From: Ruegeria arenilitoris
GTDB taxonomy: Bacteria > Pseudomonadota > Alphaproteobacteria > Rhodobacterales > Rhodobacteraceae
Length of the DNA stretch: 64,000 nucleotides
Direction of reading: 5' to 3'
Assembly (NCBI RefSeq): GCF_013035315.1
Contig: NZ_WQHP01000001.1
Coordinates: 744,001 to 808,000 of the forward strand
Shown: positions 55,109 through 63,388 of the stretch, in pieces
How the letters are laid out: each line of letters starts with the position of its first letter
How positions within the stretch are numbered: position 1 is the first letter of the stretch
Position numbers and translations under genes: made by a program
Notes under the pieces: model-generated
The model's database searches: none
What the model saw: the letters and a program-made list of their open reading frames with translations, nothing else
Told to the model about the DNA's origin: nothing

Positions 55109-55543
55109 TCACTCTCCTTTCAGGTAAGCGTTCAATCCGGTCATGCCGCCGATATAGATGGCATCGCCAACGATACGCTCCATCTCGGCGCGATCCTGAG
55201 GCGCACAATCAAATCGACTTTCCCATATGCCCAGCGTCTGACCACTGTGCGTGATCGGGATGAACCGATGTGTCGAGACATAATCTGTCACTGGCAACGG
55301 GCATTCGAGAATGTCGTAGGTATAGAAGTGATCGGCATCGGAATGCGCCAGCAGGGTTTCACGAAAGGTGGTGCCATCGGGAATACTCAGGTTTCGCACT
55401 GTCCCAATCGCGGTTGGCGCACCGTTTTCAAGTTCGGCCCGATCCACGCCCGGGTTCCAGGCCACGACACCGTCAAAGGCGCGCACAGCGGACCAGACCC
55501 TGTCGATATCCGCGTCGATGATCATACTGCGAAAGACGTGCAT
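55109..55543 (-). CDS. SRPBCC/START-like small-molecule-binding protein
   Basis: 144 aa from the ATG at 55543, with AAGGA 6 bases upstream; the ATG at 55558 overlaps the upstream stop. It has the helix-grip fold pattern of polyketide cyclase/START proteins (IDADIDRVWSAVRAFDGVVAWNPGV, GTVRNLSIPDGTTFRETLL, YDILECPLPVTDY). Such proteins bind hydrophobic ligands or act as cyclases. In this operon it may bind a catabolic intermediate. It is coupled to the gene upstream and to the racemase. Confidence 0.78.
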   Translation of the reverse strand: MHVFRSMIIDADIDRVWSAVRAFDGVVAWNPGVDRAELENGAPTAIGTVRNLSIPDGTTFRETLLAHSDADHFYTYDILECPLPVTDYVSTHRFIPITHSGQTLGIWESRFDCAPQDRAEMERIVGDAIYIGGMTGLNAYLKGE

Positions 55544-55554
55544 CAGAGTTCCTT

Positions 55555-57060
55555 TCATCTCTCAAGCCGGATTGGAAAGCGGTCACGAATGTGCGCCTCT
55601 GCTTCCGAGCTTAGGTGCGTTGCGGGCGGGCTGGCCAGAATGTCCGCCACGCGGTGCTGCGCACGATCCCAGACCGATGGCCTGCCTGCGTCGATCCAAT
55701 CATCTACGCTCTGCCGGTCGGCAAGCGTCGGATAATAGTAGTCCGTCTTCATCCGGTTGAGGGTTTCGGCCTCGCCCAAATAGTGTCCGTCTTGCGTGAC
55801 CACGCGTTCCACTGCCGCCAGATCAAGCGTGGCATCGGACACTTCAATCCCTCTGATCGACCGCAGGATCGCTCCGCACATATCGTCGTCGATGACCATT
55901 GCCTCGGGGCTGGCGACCATGATCGACCCCAGCATTCCGACGGACAGGTTGATCATGTCTGCCCCGGCGTGACCTGCCAAAGCCACGGTATAGCCCTTTT
56001 CATATCCGGCCTGTGCATCCACCAGTTTTGAATCCGTCATACCGGCGGACACGGTTGAAGGCAGCCCGACATGAGCCAGCAGCTGAGCCGCTGCTGCGTT
56101 TGCGATGGCCGCTTCGCCCCCACCGCCGCTCATCGCGCCTGTGCGCAGGTCCGAGATGAACGGCATCAGCGCATAGATACATGGCGCACCGCGTTGGAGG
56201 CCGTCGACCACGGCCAACCCGGCCAGACATTCCGCCATCCCCTGCGCCAGCGCTCCGGCCAGGGTAACCGGGCTGGTCGCACCCGCCTGCCCGGCCGAGC
56301 AGATTTGTGGGATCATGCCCGCCTGGACCGCCTGCTCCAACATCTGGATACCTTCGGCCGCGAAGGTCAGCGGCGGAACCACATGCACGATCACCGCCAT
56401 GCAAAACGGCCGGTCGCGAAACGCTCCGGGCGCGCCGAGGGCCATATCGAACATCTCGACAATCGGGGCGATATGATCGGCCTCGCAAAAGCTGATGCCG
56501 ATTGGTTTCGAGGTGGCCTTCATGCAGGCAAAGGCCGAGTTCACGTCCAACTCGAACGGATCGATCAGATCGCGGGCAACGACCGGTCGCAGCCCGTAGT
56601 GGATGTTGGGAGAGGCCTCTAGTACCCGCATCAGATCGTAGAGATCGACCAAATGGCTGTCGCGATAGACCCCATTCGCCGCATCCAGCACTTGCACCGC
56701 TGCGCCGCCGGTGCCGACATGCACGGTCCCGCCCCCGACCCGCAGGTCGCGCGCGGAAAGAAACCCCGGCAGGTTCACTTGTGAAGGCGCCCTGTCCAAG
56801 GCGCGCAGGATCATGTCCTTGGGAAAGCACAACCGACCATCGCTGCGCTTGGCTGCCCCATCAGACAAAGCGCGTTCGGTGGCCGCGTCCGGCAGGCCTG
56901 CCATCCCCACATTCGCAAGAATATCAAAGGCATGGTCCACGATCCGGTCTGCCTCTGCAGTCGACAAAGGCTTCAAGGCCCCTCCGACGTGAAGCGGCCC
57001 AGTTGTGGCAACCCGTTGCGTTTCCACCCGAGCCCGTCGATTTTGCGTGCGTCTGGTCAT
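55555..57060 (-). CDS. MttB family corrinoid-dependent methyltransferase-like protein (non-pyrrolysine)
   Basis: 501 aa. It belongs to the trimethylamine methyltransferase (MttB) superfamily: LVGLYDLMRVLEASPNIHYGLRPVVA-like TIM-barrel sequence (about 135-165), CSAGQAGATSPVTLAGALAQG, and GGGGEAAIANAAAAQLLAHVGLPST. No in-frame amber codon occurs, so it is the non-pyrrolysine type, a group that includes glycine-betaine methyltransferases. A corrinoid protein partner is not encoded nearby. It is first in a four-gene operon; the probable substrate is a quaternary or methylated amine. Confidence 0.85.
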   Translation of the reverse strand: MTRRTQNRRARVETQRVATTGPLHVGGALKPLSTAEADRIVDHAFDILANVGMAGLPDAATERALSDGAAKRSDGRLCFPKDMILRALDRAPSQVNLPGFLSARDLRVGGGTVHVGTGGAAVQVLDAANGVYRDSHLVDLYDLMRVLEASPNIHYGLRPVVARDLIDPFELDVNSAFACMKATSKPIGISFCEADHIAPIVEMFDMALGAPGAFRDRPFCMAVIVHVVPPLTFAAEGIQMLEQAVQAGMIPQICSAGQAGATSPVTLAGALAQGMAECLAGLAVVDGLQRGAPCIYALMPFISDLRTGAMSGGGGEAAIANAAAAQLLAHVGLPSTVSAGMTDSKLVDAQAGYEKGYTVALAGHAGADMINLSVGMLGSIMVASPEAMVIDDDMCGAILRSIRGIEVSDATLDLAAVERVVTQDGHYLGEAETLNRMKTDYYYPTLADRQSVDDWIDAGRPSVWDRAQHRVADILASPPATHLSSEAEAHIRDRFPIRLER

Positions 57061-57128
57061 TCGCGCTCTCCAACGCGGATATTAGACCGGGATTCCAGAG
57101 CGCAGAGAAATCAATAATTCGGCGCAGT

Positions 57129-57151
57129 TGTTGAAGAAATTTCACTCAACA
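57129..57151. promoter_or_regulatory. Inverted repeat upstream of the mttB-like operon
   Basis: TGTTGA and TCAACA are perfect 6-base arms separated by 11 bases, a spacing typical of LysR-type binding sites. It lies about 70 bases before the mttB-like start, so the MetR-like LysR protein encoded at the other end of the operon may bind here. Confidence 0.45.
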
Positions 57152-57163
57152 CGCGCAGGGCCC

Positions 57164-57538
57164 TTACGGCTCCTTGTGCAACCCTTTTGGCAGCTTTTCA
57201 GTCCACTTGCGCAGCTCATCAAGAAAGCCAAGGGCCGTCTGCCCCAGCTCAGTGACCGAGTACTGAACCGATACAGGGGCGGTATCCATCACCTGACGAT
57301 GCACCAGCCCCTGATCCTCGAGCTGGCGCAGCCGTTCGGTGATCATCTTTTTGCTGGCCCCGCCTATCATGCGGGACAGATCGTTGAAGCGCACAGGACC
57401 GTCCTTCAGGTGCCACAAGATGGAGCCGGTCCATTTGCCGCCGATGATCCGCATGCCGCGTTCAATCGCACAAGGCTCCAGACAGGCCTCGGTGACCCGT
57501 CGGCGTCCCTTGGCGTCCTCGTTTATTCGCGCGCGCAT
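57164..57538 (-). CDS. HxlR family transcriptional regulator
   Basis: 124 aa. The winged helix is clear (CAIERGMRIIGGKWTGSILWHLKDGPVRFNDLSRMIGGASKKMITERLRQLEDQGLV). The Cys near residue 24 (EPCAIERG) is at the place of the redox-active Cys in HxlR/YodB proteins. It is divergent from a redox operon (MdaB, GST, FrnE), so it probably responds to electrophiles or oxidants by thiol chemistry. An AGTATACT palindrome (57574-57581) lies in the spacer. Confidence 0.9.
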   Translation of the reverse strand: MRARINEDAKGRRRVTEACLEPCAIERGMRIIGGKWTGSILWHLKDGPVRFNDLSRMIGGASKKMITERLRQLEDQGLVHRQVMDTAPVSVQYSVTELGQTALGFLDELRKWTEKLPKGLHKEP

Positions 57539-57573
57539 TGTCGTCCTTTCGCTCAGGCAAGTAGGTTACCAAA

Positions 57574-57581
57574 AGTATACT
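57574..57581. promoter_or_regulatory. Short palindrome in the HxlR/MdaB spacer
   Basis: AGTATACT, within GTTACCAAAAGTATACTAG, is a likely part of an HxlR operator or promoter. The element is short, so this is tentative. Confidence 0.35.
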
Positions 57582-57668
57582 AGTTGCATTTCTCAACCTG
57601 CAGACTCAAATTCACCATGAACCCGCCGCAAGTCAAGGGTTCAGAGATTGCACATATAGGATATGGAC

Positions 57669-58277
57669 ATGAGCAAAATCCTGATCGTGAACGGCACCCA
57701 GCCCTACGAGTTTGCCCCCGGCCAATTGAACGCCAGCCTGACCGACCACGCACGAGACACCCTGACCGCAATGGGGCATGAGGTGCGCGTGACCACCGTC
57801 GCCGACGGCTATGACGCCAATACCGAGGTCGAGGCGCATTTGTGGGCCGACACAGTCATCATGCAGTTTCCGGTGAACTGGATGGGCGTGCCTTGGGTTT
57901 TTAAGAAGTATATGGATGAGGTTTACACAGCCGGTATGGATGGCCGCCTGTGCGCAGGGGATGGCCGCACGACGGACGCGCCGAAAGCCAACTACGGCAC
58001 AGGCGGCACGCTGAACGGCAAAAACTACATGCTATCGGTCACGTTCAATGCGCCCAAAGAGGCATTTGATGACGCGTCCGAACCGTTCTTTGCCGGCGGC
58101 AGCGTCGATGACTTGTTGCGCCCGATGCACCTGAACGCAAAGTTCTTTGCCCTGCAGCCCCTGCCGACTTTTGCAGCATTTGATGTTATGAAGAACCCCG
58201 AGATCGAAGCGGACTTTGCCCGTTTTGATGCCCATCTGAAGGCCACATTTGCCGAGGTCGAACATGTCCCAGCCTGA
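57669..58277 (+). CDS. NAD(P)H-dependent oxidoreductase, MdaB-like flavoprotein
   Basis: 202 aa from the ATG at 57669, with AGGA upstream. It is a flavodoxin-like fold quinone reductase: FPVNWMGVPWVFKKYMDEV (flavin/quinone-binding loop), GKNYMLSVTFNAPKEAF. It reduces quinones in two-electron steps and protects from electrophiles. It opens a three-gene redox operon divergent from hxlR, and overlaps the GST gene by 14 bases. Confidence 0.88.
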   Translation: MSKILIVNGTQPYEFAPGQLNASLTDHARDTLTAMGHEVRVTTVADGYDANTEVEAHLWADTVIMQFPVNWMGVPWVFKKYMDEVYTAGMDGRLCAGDGRTTDAPKANYGTGGTLNGKNYMLSVTFNAPKEAFDDASEPFFAGGSVDDLLRPMHLNAKFFALQPLPTFAAFDVMKNPEIEADFARFDAHLKATFAEVEHVPA

Positions 58278-58983
58278 TATCCATCTTTACACCGCCGGAA
58301 CGATGAACGGTTACAAGCCGGTCATCTTTTTGGAAGAGGCAGGCGTGCCGTACGACCTGACTCACATCAACTTTTCCAAACAAGAGCAGAAAGCGCCGGA
58401 CTATCTGGCGCTGAATCCCAACGGCAAAATCCCAACCATTGAAGACCGCGCCGAAGGGCGCGCGATCTTTGAATCCGGTGCGATCCTGTGGCATCTGGCC
58501 GAGAAATACGGGCAGTTTCTGCCATCCGATCCGGTTAAGCGATCCGAGGTGATGCAGTGGATGTTGTTTCAAGTCGGCCACGTTGGTCCGATGATGGGAC
58601 AGGCCATGTATTTCCAACACATCGCCGCACCCAACGGTCATGATGAACCGTTCTCGATCCGCCGCTACGTCGACGAAAGCCGTCGTCTGATGGAGGTGAT
58701 GAACGCACGTCTTGAGGGGCGCGAATGGGTCGCTGCGGACGAATACACCATCGCCGACATGATGCTGTACCCGTGGGCACGCGCCTATGTCTGGGCGCGC
58801 GTTGATGTATCGGACCTGCCGCATCTGAACGCCTGGTTCGACCGAATTGACGCCCGACCCGCCGTGCAGCGGGCGCTGACCATCCCCAAGGCCAACCCGC
58901 AGTTCTGGGATGCCGATGCGGATGCCAGCGCTTTCGCAAAGGAAAACGCAGCGCGCTTTTCCAGTGACGTGAAAGGAAGCTGA
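58264..58983 (+). CDS. Glutathione S-transferase
   Basis: 239 aa from the ATG at 58264. It has a thioredoxin-like N-terminal domain (YTAGTMNGYKPVIFLEEAGVPYDL, LNPNGKIPTIED, IFESGAILWHLAEKYG) and an all-helical C-terminal domain, as in the Ure2/YfcG-like nu group. It conjugates glutathione or reduces disulfides. It overlaps the MdaB gene and is followed 2 bases later by a DsbA-like gene. Confidence 0.88.
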   Translation: MSQPDIHLYTAGTMNGYKPVIFLEEAGVPYDLTHINFSKQEQKAPDYLALNPNGKIPTIEDRAEGRAIFESGAILWHLAEKYGQFLPSDPVKRSEVMQWMLFQVGHVGPMMGQAMYFQHIAAPNGHDEPFSIRRYVDESRRLMEVMNARLEGREWVAADEYTIADMMLYPWARAYVWARVDVSDLPHLNAWFDRIDARPAVQRALTIPKANPQFWDADADASAFAKENAARFSSDVKGS

Positions 58984-58985
58984 CC

Positions 58986-59639
58986 GTGCCCGAAGCTCTC
59001 CCTATCCGCGTCGATATCGTATCAGACGTTGTCTGCCCGTGGTGCGTCATTGGCTACCGGCAACTGGCCAAAGCGGCGCAGAACACCGGTATCGAACTTG
59101 ATGTTCATTGGCATCCGTTTGAGCTCAACCCGCAGATGGCGGCGGGCGGAGAAAACCTGCGCGAACATCTGGCGGCCAAATATGGAACGACTTTGGCAGG
59201 GTCGATCAAGGCGCGGGCGCGCCTCACTGAAATGGGGGCCGCGCTTGGGTTTACCTTCAACTACGCTGACGACATGCGGATGTATAACACGTTTCGTGCG
59301 CATCAGTTGATCGACTGGGCTTCTGAGCAGGGCAAAGGGCACGACATGAAACAAGCTCTTTTTGCGGCGTTCTTTACCCGGCGCGAGGACGTTTCGGACA
59401 TTGAGGTTCTGGCCGATACAGCCGCCAGTACCGGGTTGGACCGTGCCGATGCGTTGGCCATGCTGCAGAGCGGTGAGCGGTCCGATATCGTGCGCCAGAA
59501 ACAGCAGTTCTGGATTCGCCAAGGTATTCAAGGTGTTCCCGCCATGGTGTTCAACCGACGTCATCTAGTGACCGGCGCGCAGGGCGAAGACAACTACGCG
59601 CGAATCCTGCAACACCTGCAAGACGATCAGGCCGCGTAA
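58986..59639 (+). CDS. DsbA family protein, FrnE-like
   Basis: 217 aa from GTG at 58986. The CPWC active site is at 17-20 (DVVCPWCVIG) with a helical insert typical of FrnE/HCCA isomerase-like DsbA proteins. There is no signal peptide, so it acts in the cytoplasm. The cis-Pro segment is QGVPAMVFN. It is the third gene of the redox operon and fits thiol-disulfide or electrophile stress. Confidence 0.88.
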   Translation: MPEALPIRVDIVSDVVCPWCVIGYRQLAKAAQNTGIELDVHWHPFELNPQMAAGGENLREHLAAKYGTTLAGSIKARARLTEMGAALGFTFNYADDMRMYNTFRAHQLIDWASEQGKGHDMKQALFAAFFTRREDVSDIEVLADTAASTGLDRADALAMLQSGERSDIVRQKQQFWIRQGIQGVPAMVFNRRHLVTGAQGEDNYARILQHLQDDQAA

Positions 59640-59779
59640 GGTTGGCAGAGCGCGCGGGCTCAATCGCCCCATGTCGGATAAGCTAATGCCCGGCATTCCC
59701 GTGCCGAACAATCGTCATGGGGGTTGCATGGTGTGGGTCTGCGCGACAACCTTGGATTAACACCCAAACCAAACACAGG

Positions 59780-59798
59780 GTGGCCGCCTGTCGGCCAC
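59780..59798 (+). terminator. Hairpin between the redox operon and ltrA
   Basis: GTGGCCG-CCTGT-CGGCCAC is a perfect 7-base stem with a 5-base loop, followed by TTCATTCT. It lies 140 bases after the FrnE stop and 32 bases before the ltrA ATG, so it may terminate the upstream operon or act in the ltrA leader. Confidence 0.45.
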
Positions 59799-59830
59799 TT
59801 CATTCTATCACCTTCAAGAGTTCCTTCTTT

Positions 59831-61021
59831 ATGGCCCTTCACGAACACCCCATGTGGCGAAAGCCCCAGCACCATCAAGATCTTGACCACGCGCATGACC
59901 ACGTCCACTGGGCCGAGTTGTTCTATGACCTGATCCACGTTGTGACAATCTTCCTGCTGGGCAACTACCTGTCGCACCACCTTGATTTCCATGGGTTTCT
60001 TGTGTTCGCGGGGGTCTTTATCACGCTCTGGTATGCGTGGGGCGAGTTGAGCATTTTCAACTCGATCTATGTCAGTACAGACTTCTGGCACCGCCTCATC
60101 ATGGCTGTGATGATTTGCACGGTGATGTTCATGGCTGCAGCGATCCCGGCCATTGACGGCAAAGGGTGGGTTTTCTTTGCACTGGGATTTGCAGCGAACC
60201 GGGCGATGATTGCCGCGCTGTACTATCGCGCACGGCGGGTCAACTCATCCGGACAGTCGATGTCGTCCGCGCAAATCCGCAACTTCTCGATCTTTGCGGT
60301 GATCTTTGCGTTTACGGCTTTCCTGCCAACGCCACTAGCCTACTGGGTGTTTGCCGCTGCAATGGTAGCCACGCAGGCACTTTACATGATCCCCGGCGTA
60401 ACGGTTCTGCGCTTTGAACGGTTCGTCCCGCGCCTAGGTCATATGGCCGAGAGGTTCGCTTTGCTGACCCTGATCGTTCTGGGCGAAGGGTTCTTCAAGT
60501 TGGTCGTCACCCTGTCGGAAAAGGGCATCTACAAAGTGTCGCCCGACGTGCTGGTCAACTTCGTCATCGGCGGCGTATCGATGTTCGTCATGTGTTGGAT
60601 CTATTTCGACTTTGTCGGCAATGCGAAACCCAAGGACAAAAAGGTATCCACACTGGTCACGTGGTGGCTTGCGCATCTGGTTTTGATGCTGTGCGGCGTC
60701 ATGGTAGGCGTCGCGCTGGCCGCCGAGGTCAAGGTCGGCTTTTGGGAGCCCTACCCCACCGAATACGCGGCCATCGGCTGCTTTGGCCTTGCAGGCTACA
60801 TCGCCATGCTTTGGGTCTTGCAGAACGTGATCGAACACCGGTTGGCAACGGACTTTGGTCGTTGGGACGTGCGCGTGTTTGGGATCGCGCTGGCACTTGC
60901 CTGCTTCTTCATCGTCCCCCATGTCCCCTCATTGGTCGGCAACATGATCTGGGGTACCGCGCTGCTTTCGCAAATCGCGGTTCCCCTAGCCCGTGCGTGG
61001 TCGAAATTCCGGCATGAGTGA
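59831..61021 (+). CDS. ltrA: LtrA family membrane protein
   Basis: 396 aa from the ATG at 59831; a 38-codon extension is rejected because it spans the hairpin. About ten membrane helices, with the low-temperature-requirement-A pattern (WAELFYDLIHVVTIFLLGNYL and the mid helix ERFALLTLIVLGEGFFKLV). The first 27 residues hold eight His (HEH, QHH, DHAHDHVHW), a possible metal-binding lead. Function of LtrA is unknown in most bacteria. It overlaps the K+ channel gene by 8 bases. Confidence 0.82.
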   Translation: MALHEHPMWRKPQHHQDLDHAHDHVHWAELFYDLIHVVTIFLLGNYLSHHLDFHGFLVFAGVFITLWYAWGELSIFNSIYVSTDFWHRLIMAVMICTVMFMAAAIPAIDGKGWVFFALGFAANRAMIAALYYRARRVNSSGQSMSSAQIRNFSIFAVIFAFTAFLPTPLAYWVFAAAMVATQALYMIPGVTVLRFERFVPRLGHMAERFALLTLIVLGEGFFKLVVTLSEKGIYKVSPDVLVNFVIGGVSMFVMCWIYFDFVGNAKPKDKKVSTLVTWWLAHLVLMLCGVMVGVALAAEVKVGFWEPYPTEYAAIGCFGLAGYIAMLWVLQNVIEHRLATDFGRWDVRVFGIALALACFFIVPHVPSLVGNMIWGTALLSQIAVPLARAWSKFRHE

Positions 61022-61973
61022 AACAATGGCCGACGAAAACGAAATGCGCAGAAAAGTCTATTGGTGGCTCGAGCGTCCGGACCGAGCCGCAACAGGACCC
61101 TGGTTGCTGGAAATTGCTCTGATCCTGCTGATCACGCTGAACGTTACCGCTGTCATTTTGGAAACCGTCGATTCCATCTATGATCGCTGGGGTACAGCGC
61201 TGCTTATTTTCGAAGGGCTATCCCTGCTTGTTTTCGTGGTCGAATACGCAGCCCGGCTGTGGGTTGCACCAGAAAACCCCGACTATGAGTCCCGCGCAAA
61301 ATGGGCGACCTCACCGATCGCTCTGATCGACTTGCTGGCGATATTGCCAGCGCTGCTTTACCTGATCTTTCCGGTTGATCTGCGATTGTTGCGGACTTTC
61401 CGCATGTTGCGGTTGCTCAAACTCACGCGCTATTCACCCGCGCTTGGCATGTTGCTGGCCGTGTTCGAGGAAGAGGCCGGAGCCTTCTTTGCCGGGTTCT
61501 TCATCCTGATGGTCATGCTGATCTTTGCAGCCAGCGGCGCGTGGCTGGCTGAGCACGAGGCGCAGCCTGACGCATTCGGCTCAATCCCTGCGGCGATGTG
61601 GTGGGCGATGGCGACGCTGACAACTGTCGGCTATGGCGACGTGACCCCAATTACGGTGGCCGGTAAGATATTCGGAGCCGCAATCACCGTGATTGGCATC
61701 GGTATGGCCGCGCTGCCAGCCGGTATCATCGCCAGCGGGTTGAACGATCAGTTGCACCGCCGACGCGCAAGCCTTGAACGCGAGTTCAGAAAGGCGCTGG
61801 AGGACGGCAACATTTGCGAGGCGGATGAGGCTGACATCGAGGCCCTGCGCAAGCAGCTGGGCCTGTCGCGCCGCGCCGCCGACCATATCCGCGTTCGCGT
61901 ACATGCCGAGACGGACCCGGGTAAGGGACGCTGCCCAACTTGTGGTCAACCAACCGAAAAACGACAGCCCTGA
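61014..61973 (+). CDS. Voltage-gated-type K+ channel (six-helix)
   Basis: 319 aa. The S4-like segment RLLRTFRMLRLLKLTR (regularly spaced Arg) and the selectivity filter TTVGYGD lie in the usual order, with a C-terminal cytoplasmic helix pair. This places it in the Kv-like prokaryotic ion-transporter group. The end (CPTCGQPTEK) has one CxxC pair. It is translationally coupled to ltrA, so a common role in membrane potential or ion balance is possible. Confidence 0.9.
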   Translation: MSETMADENEMRRKVYWWLERPDRAATGPWLLEIALILLITLNVTAVILETVDSIYDRWGTALLIFEGLSLLVFVVEYAARLWVAPENPDYESRAKWATSPIALIDLLAILPALLYLIFPVDLRLLRTFRMLRLLKLTRYSPALGMLLAVFEEEAGAFFAGFFILMVMLIFAASGAWLAEHEAQPDAFGSIPAAMWWAMATLTTVGYGDVTPITVAGKIFGAAITVIGIGMAALPAGIIASGLNDQLHRRRASLEREFRKALEDGNICEADEADIEALRKQLGLSRRAADHIRVRVHAETDPGKGRCPTCGQPTEKRQP

Positions 61974-62000
61974 CTCCAAACGGGTTCAAGGCTGGGGGGC

Positions 62001-62696
62001 TTATGTCCGCGACGCCTCAAATGCGGCCCAGGCCGCCTCAAAGGCTTCGAAATCAAAACCTGGCTCACGAGCTGGCGCGAGGATTAGCTTCTCGGTTTCC
62101 AGGAGCTTATTGATGGCTTGCTCTAACACATCAACAACCTCAGGCGGGATCACCAAAGCGCCGTGCCGATCTGCGTGCACCAGATCACCATCCTGGATCG
62201 TCAGACCAAAGATATTCACGGACGTCCCGATTTCCTTTACGTGCACGAATCCATGGCTTGAGCCAACGGACCCGGCCACAACCGGAAACCCATCCGGCAA
62301 ATCGCCCAGATCGCGCATGACACCGTTGGTCAGCGCACCGCTGACACCAAACCCTTTATGGACCGTTGTGTTGATCTCTCCCCAATAGGCCCCAATGCAA
62401 TGCGGGTAATCCACGTCCTCGACAACGGTGACAGCCGGGCCTGTGCCCGTCGCCATGTGACGATAGTAGTCCATCCGACGTTTTCGGATGATTCCGGGAG
62501 GCTCTTCAGGCGGGTTCACAGCGGCGATCTTGGCCGTTCGGGCATAGCCGACCATTGCGCCCGCGTCAGGGTTCGAACACAGCATCGTGCCCCGCGTGAA
62601 CGCATTGAACCCGCGCTTGCCTTGGGCGACCTCAATCGCATTGCACACTGTCGGGGTATCAACGGATTTCAGAAGGTCCAGCAGGGATTGTTTCAT
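62001..62696 (-). CDS. RraA family protein (aldolase/decarboxylase-like)
   Basis: 231 aa. The RraA/HMG-aldolase pattern is present: GALTNGVMRDLGDLPDGFPVVAG and the metal site HADRHGALVIP. Family members include 4-hydroxy-4-methyl-2-oxoglutarate aldolase and oxaloacetate decarboxylase, and a few are RNase E inhibitors. Here catabolic use is more likely because it is the last of three coupled genes (MetE-like, alpha/beta hydrolase, RraA). Substrate unknown. Confidence 0.85.
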   Translation of the reverse strand: MKQSLLDLLKSVDTPTVCNAIEVAQGKRGFNAFTRGTMLCSNPDAGAMVGYARTAKIAAVNPPEEPPGIIRKRRMDYYRHMATGTGPAVTVVEDVDYPHCIGAYWGEINTTVHKGFGVSGALTNGVMRDLGDLPDGFPVVAGSVGSSHGFVHVKEIGTSVNIFGLTIQDGDLVHADRHGALVIPPEVVDVLEQAINKLLETEKLILAPAREPGFDFEAFEAAWAAFEASRT

Positions 62697-63388
62697 ATCG
62701 CCTCCAACCAGCGGCGCAGAGCCGCTGTTGTCTTTTCAGGTTGTTCCAGAGTGGGCAGGTGTCCGGCCTGTTCGATAATCTCAAGTCGGCTATCAAGCAC
62801 CAGTTCATGCATCAATTCGTGCCGCGAGACGGGGCACAGTACATCATCGCGACCGCACAGGATCAGCGTCTCGCGGGTATAGTTGCGCAGTGTTTCGCTT
62901 TGATCAGGACGGTCGCGTAACGCGATGGATTGGTTGACAAAAACGTCAGCCCCCAGACCCATCGCCATTTCCATGCACAAGTCCAGAATGGCCGCGCGAT
63001 TGGGCCCGTCCGTCAGGTAGTTCGGCTTCATTTCTTCCGCCATCACCGTCCGCAAACCACCTTGTTTCGCGGCCTCAATCTGCGGGGTGCGGCGGGCTTT
63101 AACCTCATCCAGTTCGGCCAAAGGGTTCGTATCCAGCAGGGCCAACCCCGAGACACGCTCGGGCGCTTGGCGCAGGATTTCCATCGCCACGATCCCGCCC
63201 ATGGATAGACCCGCCAAAGCAAATCGAGGCGGCGCATAGGCCAATACCTCGGCCGCCAGAGCGGCCGTAGTATCATGCCCTCCAATCGGTGCGCACAGTA
63301 TCGGATAGCTGCCCGACAGCGCTGCGATCTGAGGGCTGAACAGCCGCGCATCGCACATCATGCCGGGCAGAAGAATAAGCGGCGTCAT
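62693..63388 (-). CDS. Alpha/beta hydrolase
   Basis: 231 aa. The nucleophile elbow is GLSMGG with Ser62, the acid Asp lies in CGRDDVLCP, and the catalytic His is in AGHLPTLEQP near the end. The oxyanion start is LLPGMMC. Likely an esterase, lactonase or C-C hydrolase of a catabolic route. It overlaps both neighbours by 4 bases. Confidence 0.88.
   Translation of the reverse strand: MTPLILLPGMMCDARLFSPQIAALSGSYPILCAPIGGHDTTAALAAEVLAYAPPRFALAGLSMGGIVAMEILRQAPERVSGLALLDTNPLAELDEVKARRTPQIEAAKQGGLRTVMAEEMKPNYLTDGPNRAAILDLCMEMAMGLGADVFVNQSIALRDRPDQSETLRNYTRETLILCGRDDVLCPVSRHELMHELVLDSRLEIIEQAGHLPTLEQPEKTTAALRRWLEAI

Noticed and set aside
56000-56830. 276-codon minus-strand ORF inside the mttB-like gene
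   Set aside because: Same strand but another frame; Arg/Gly-rich composition is typical of a frame shadow.
55555-57060. Pyrrolysine-type MttB
   Set aside because: No in-frame UAG interrupts the gene, so it is a non-pyrrolysine homolog.
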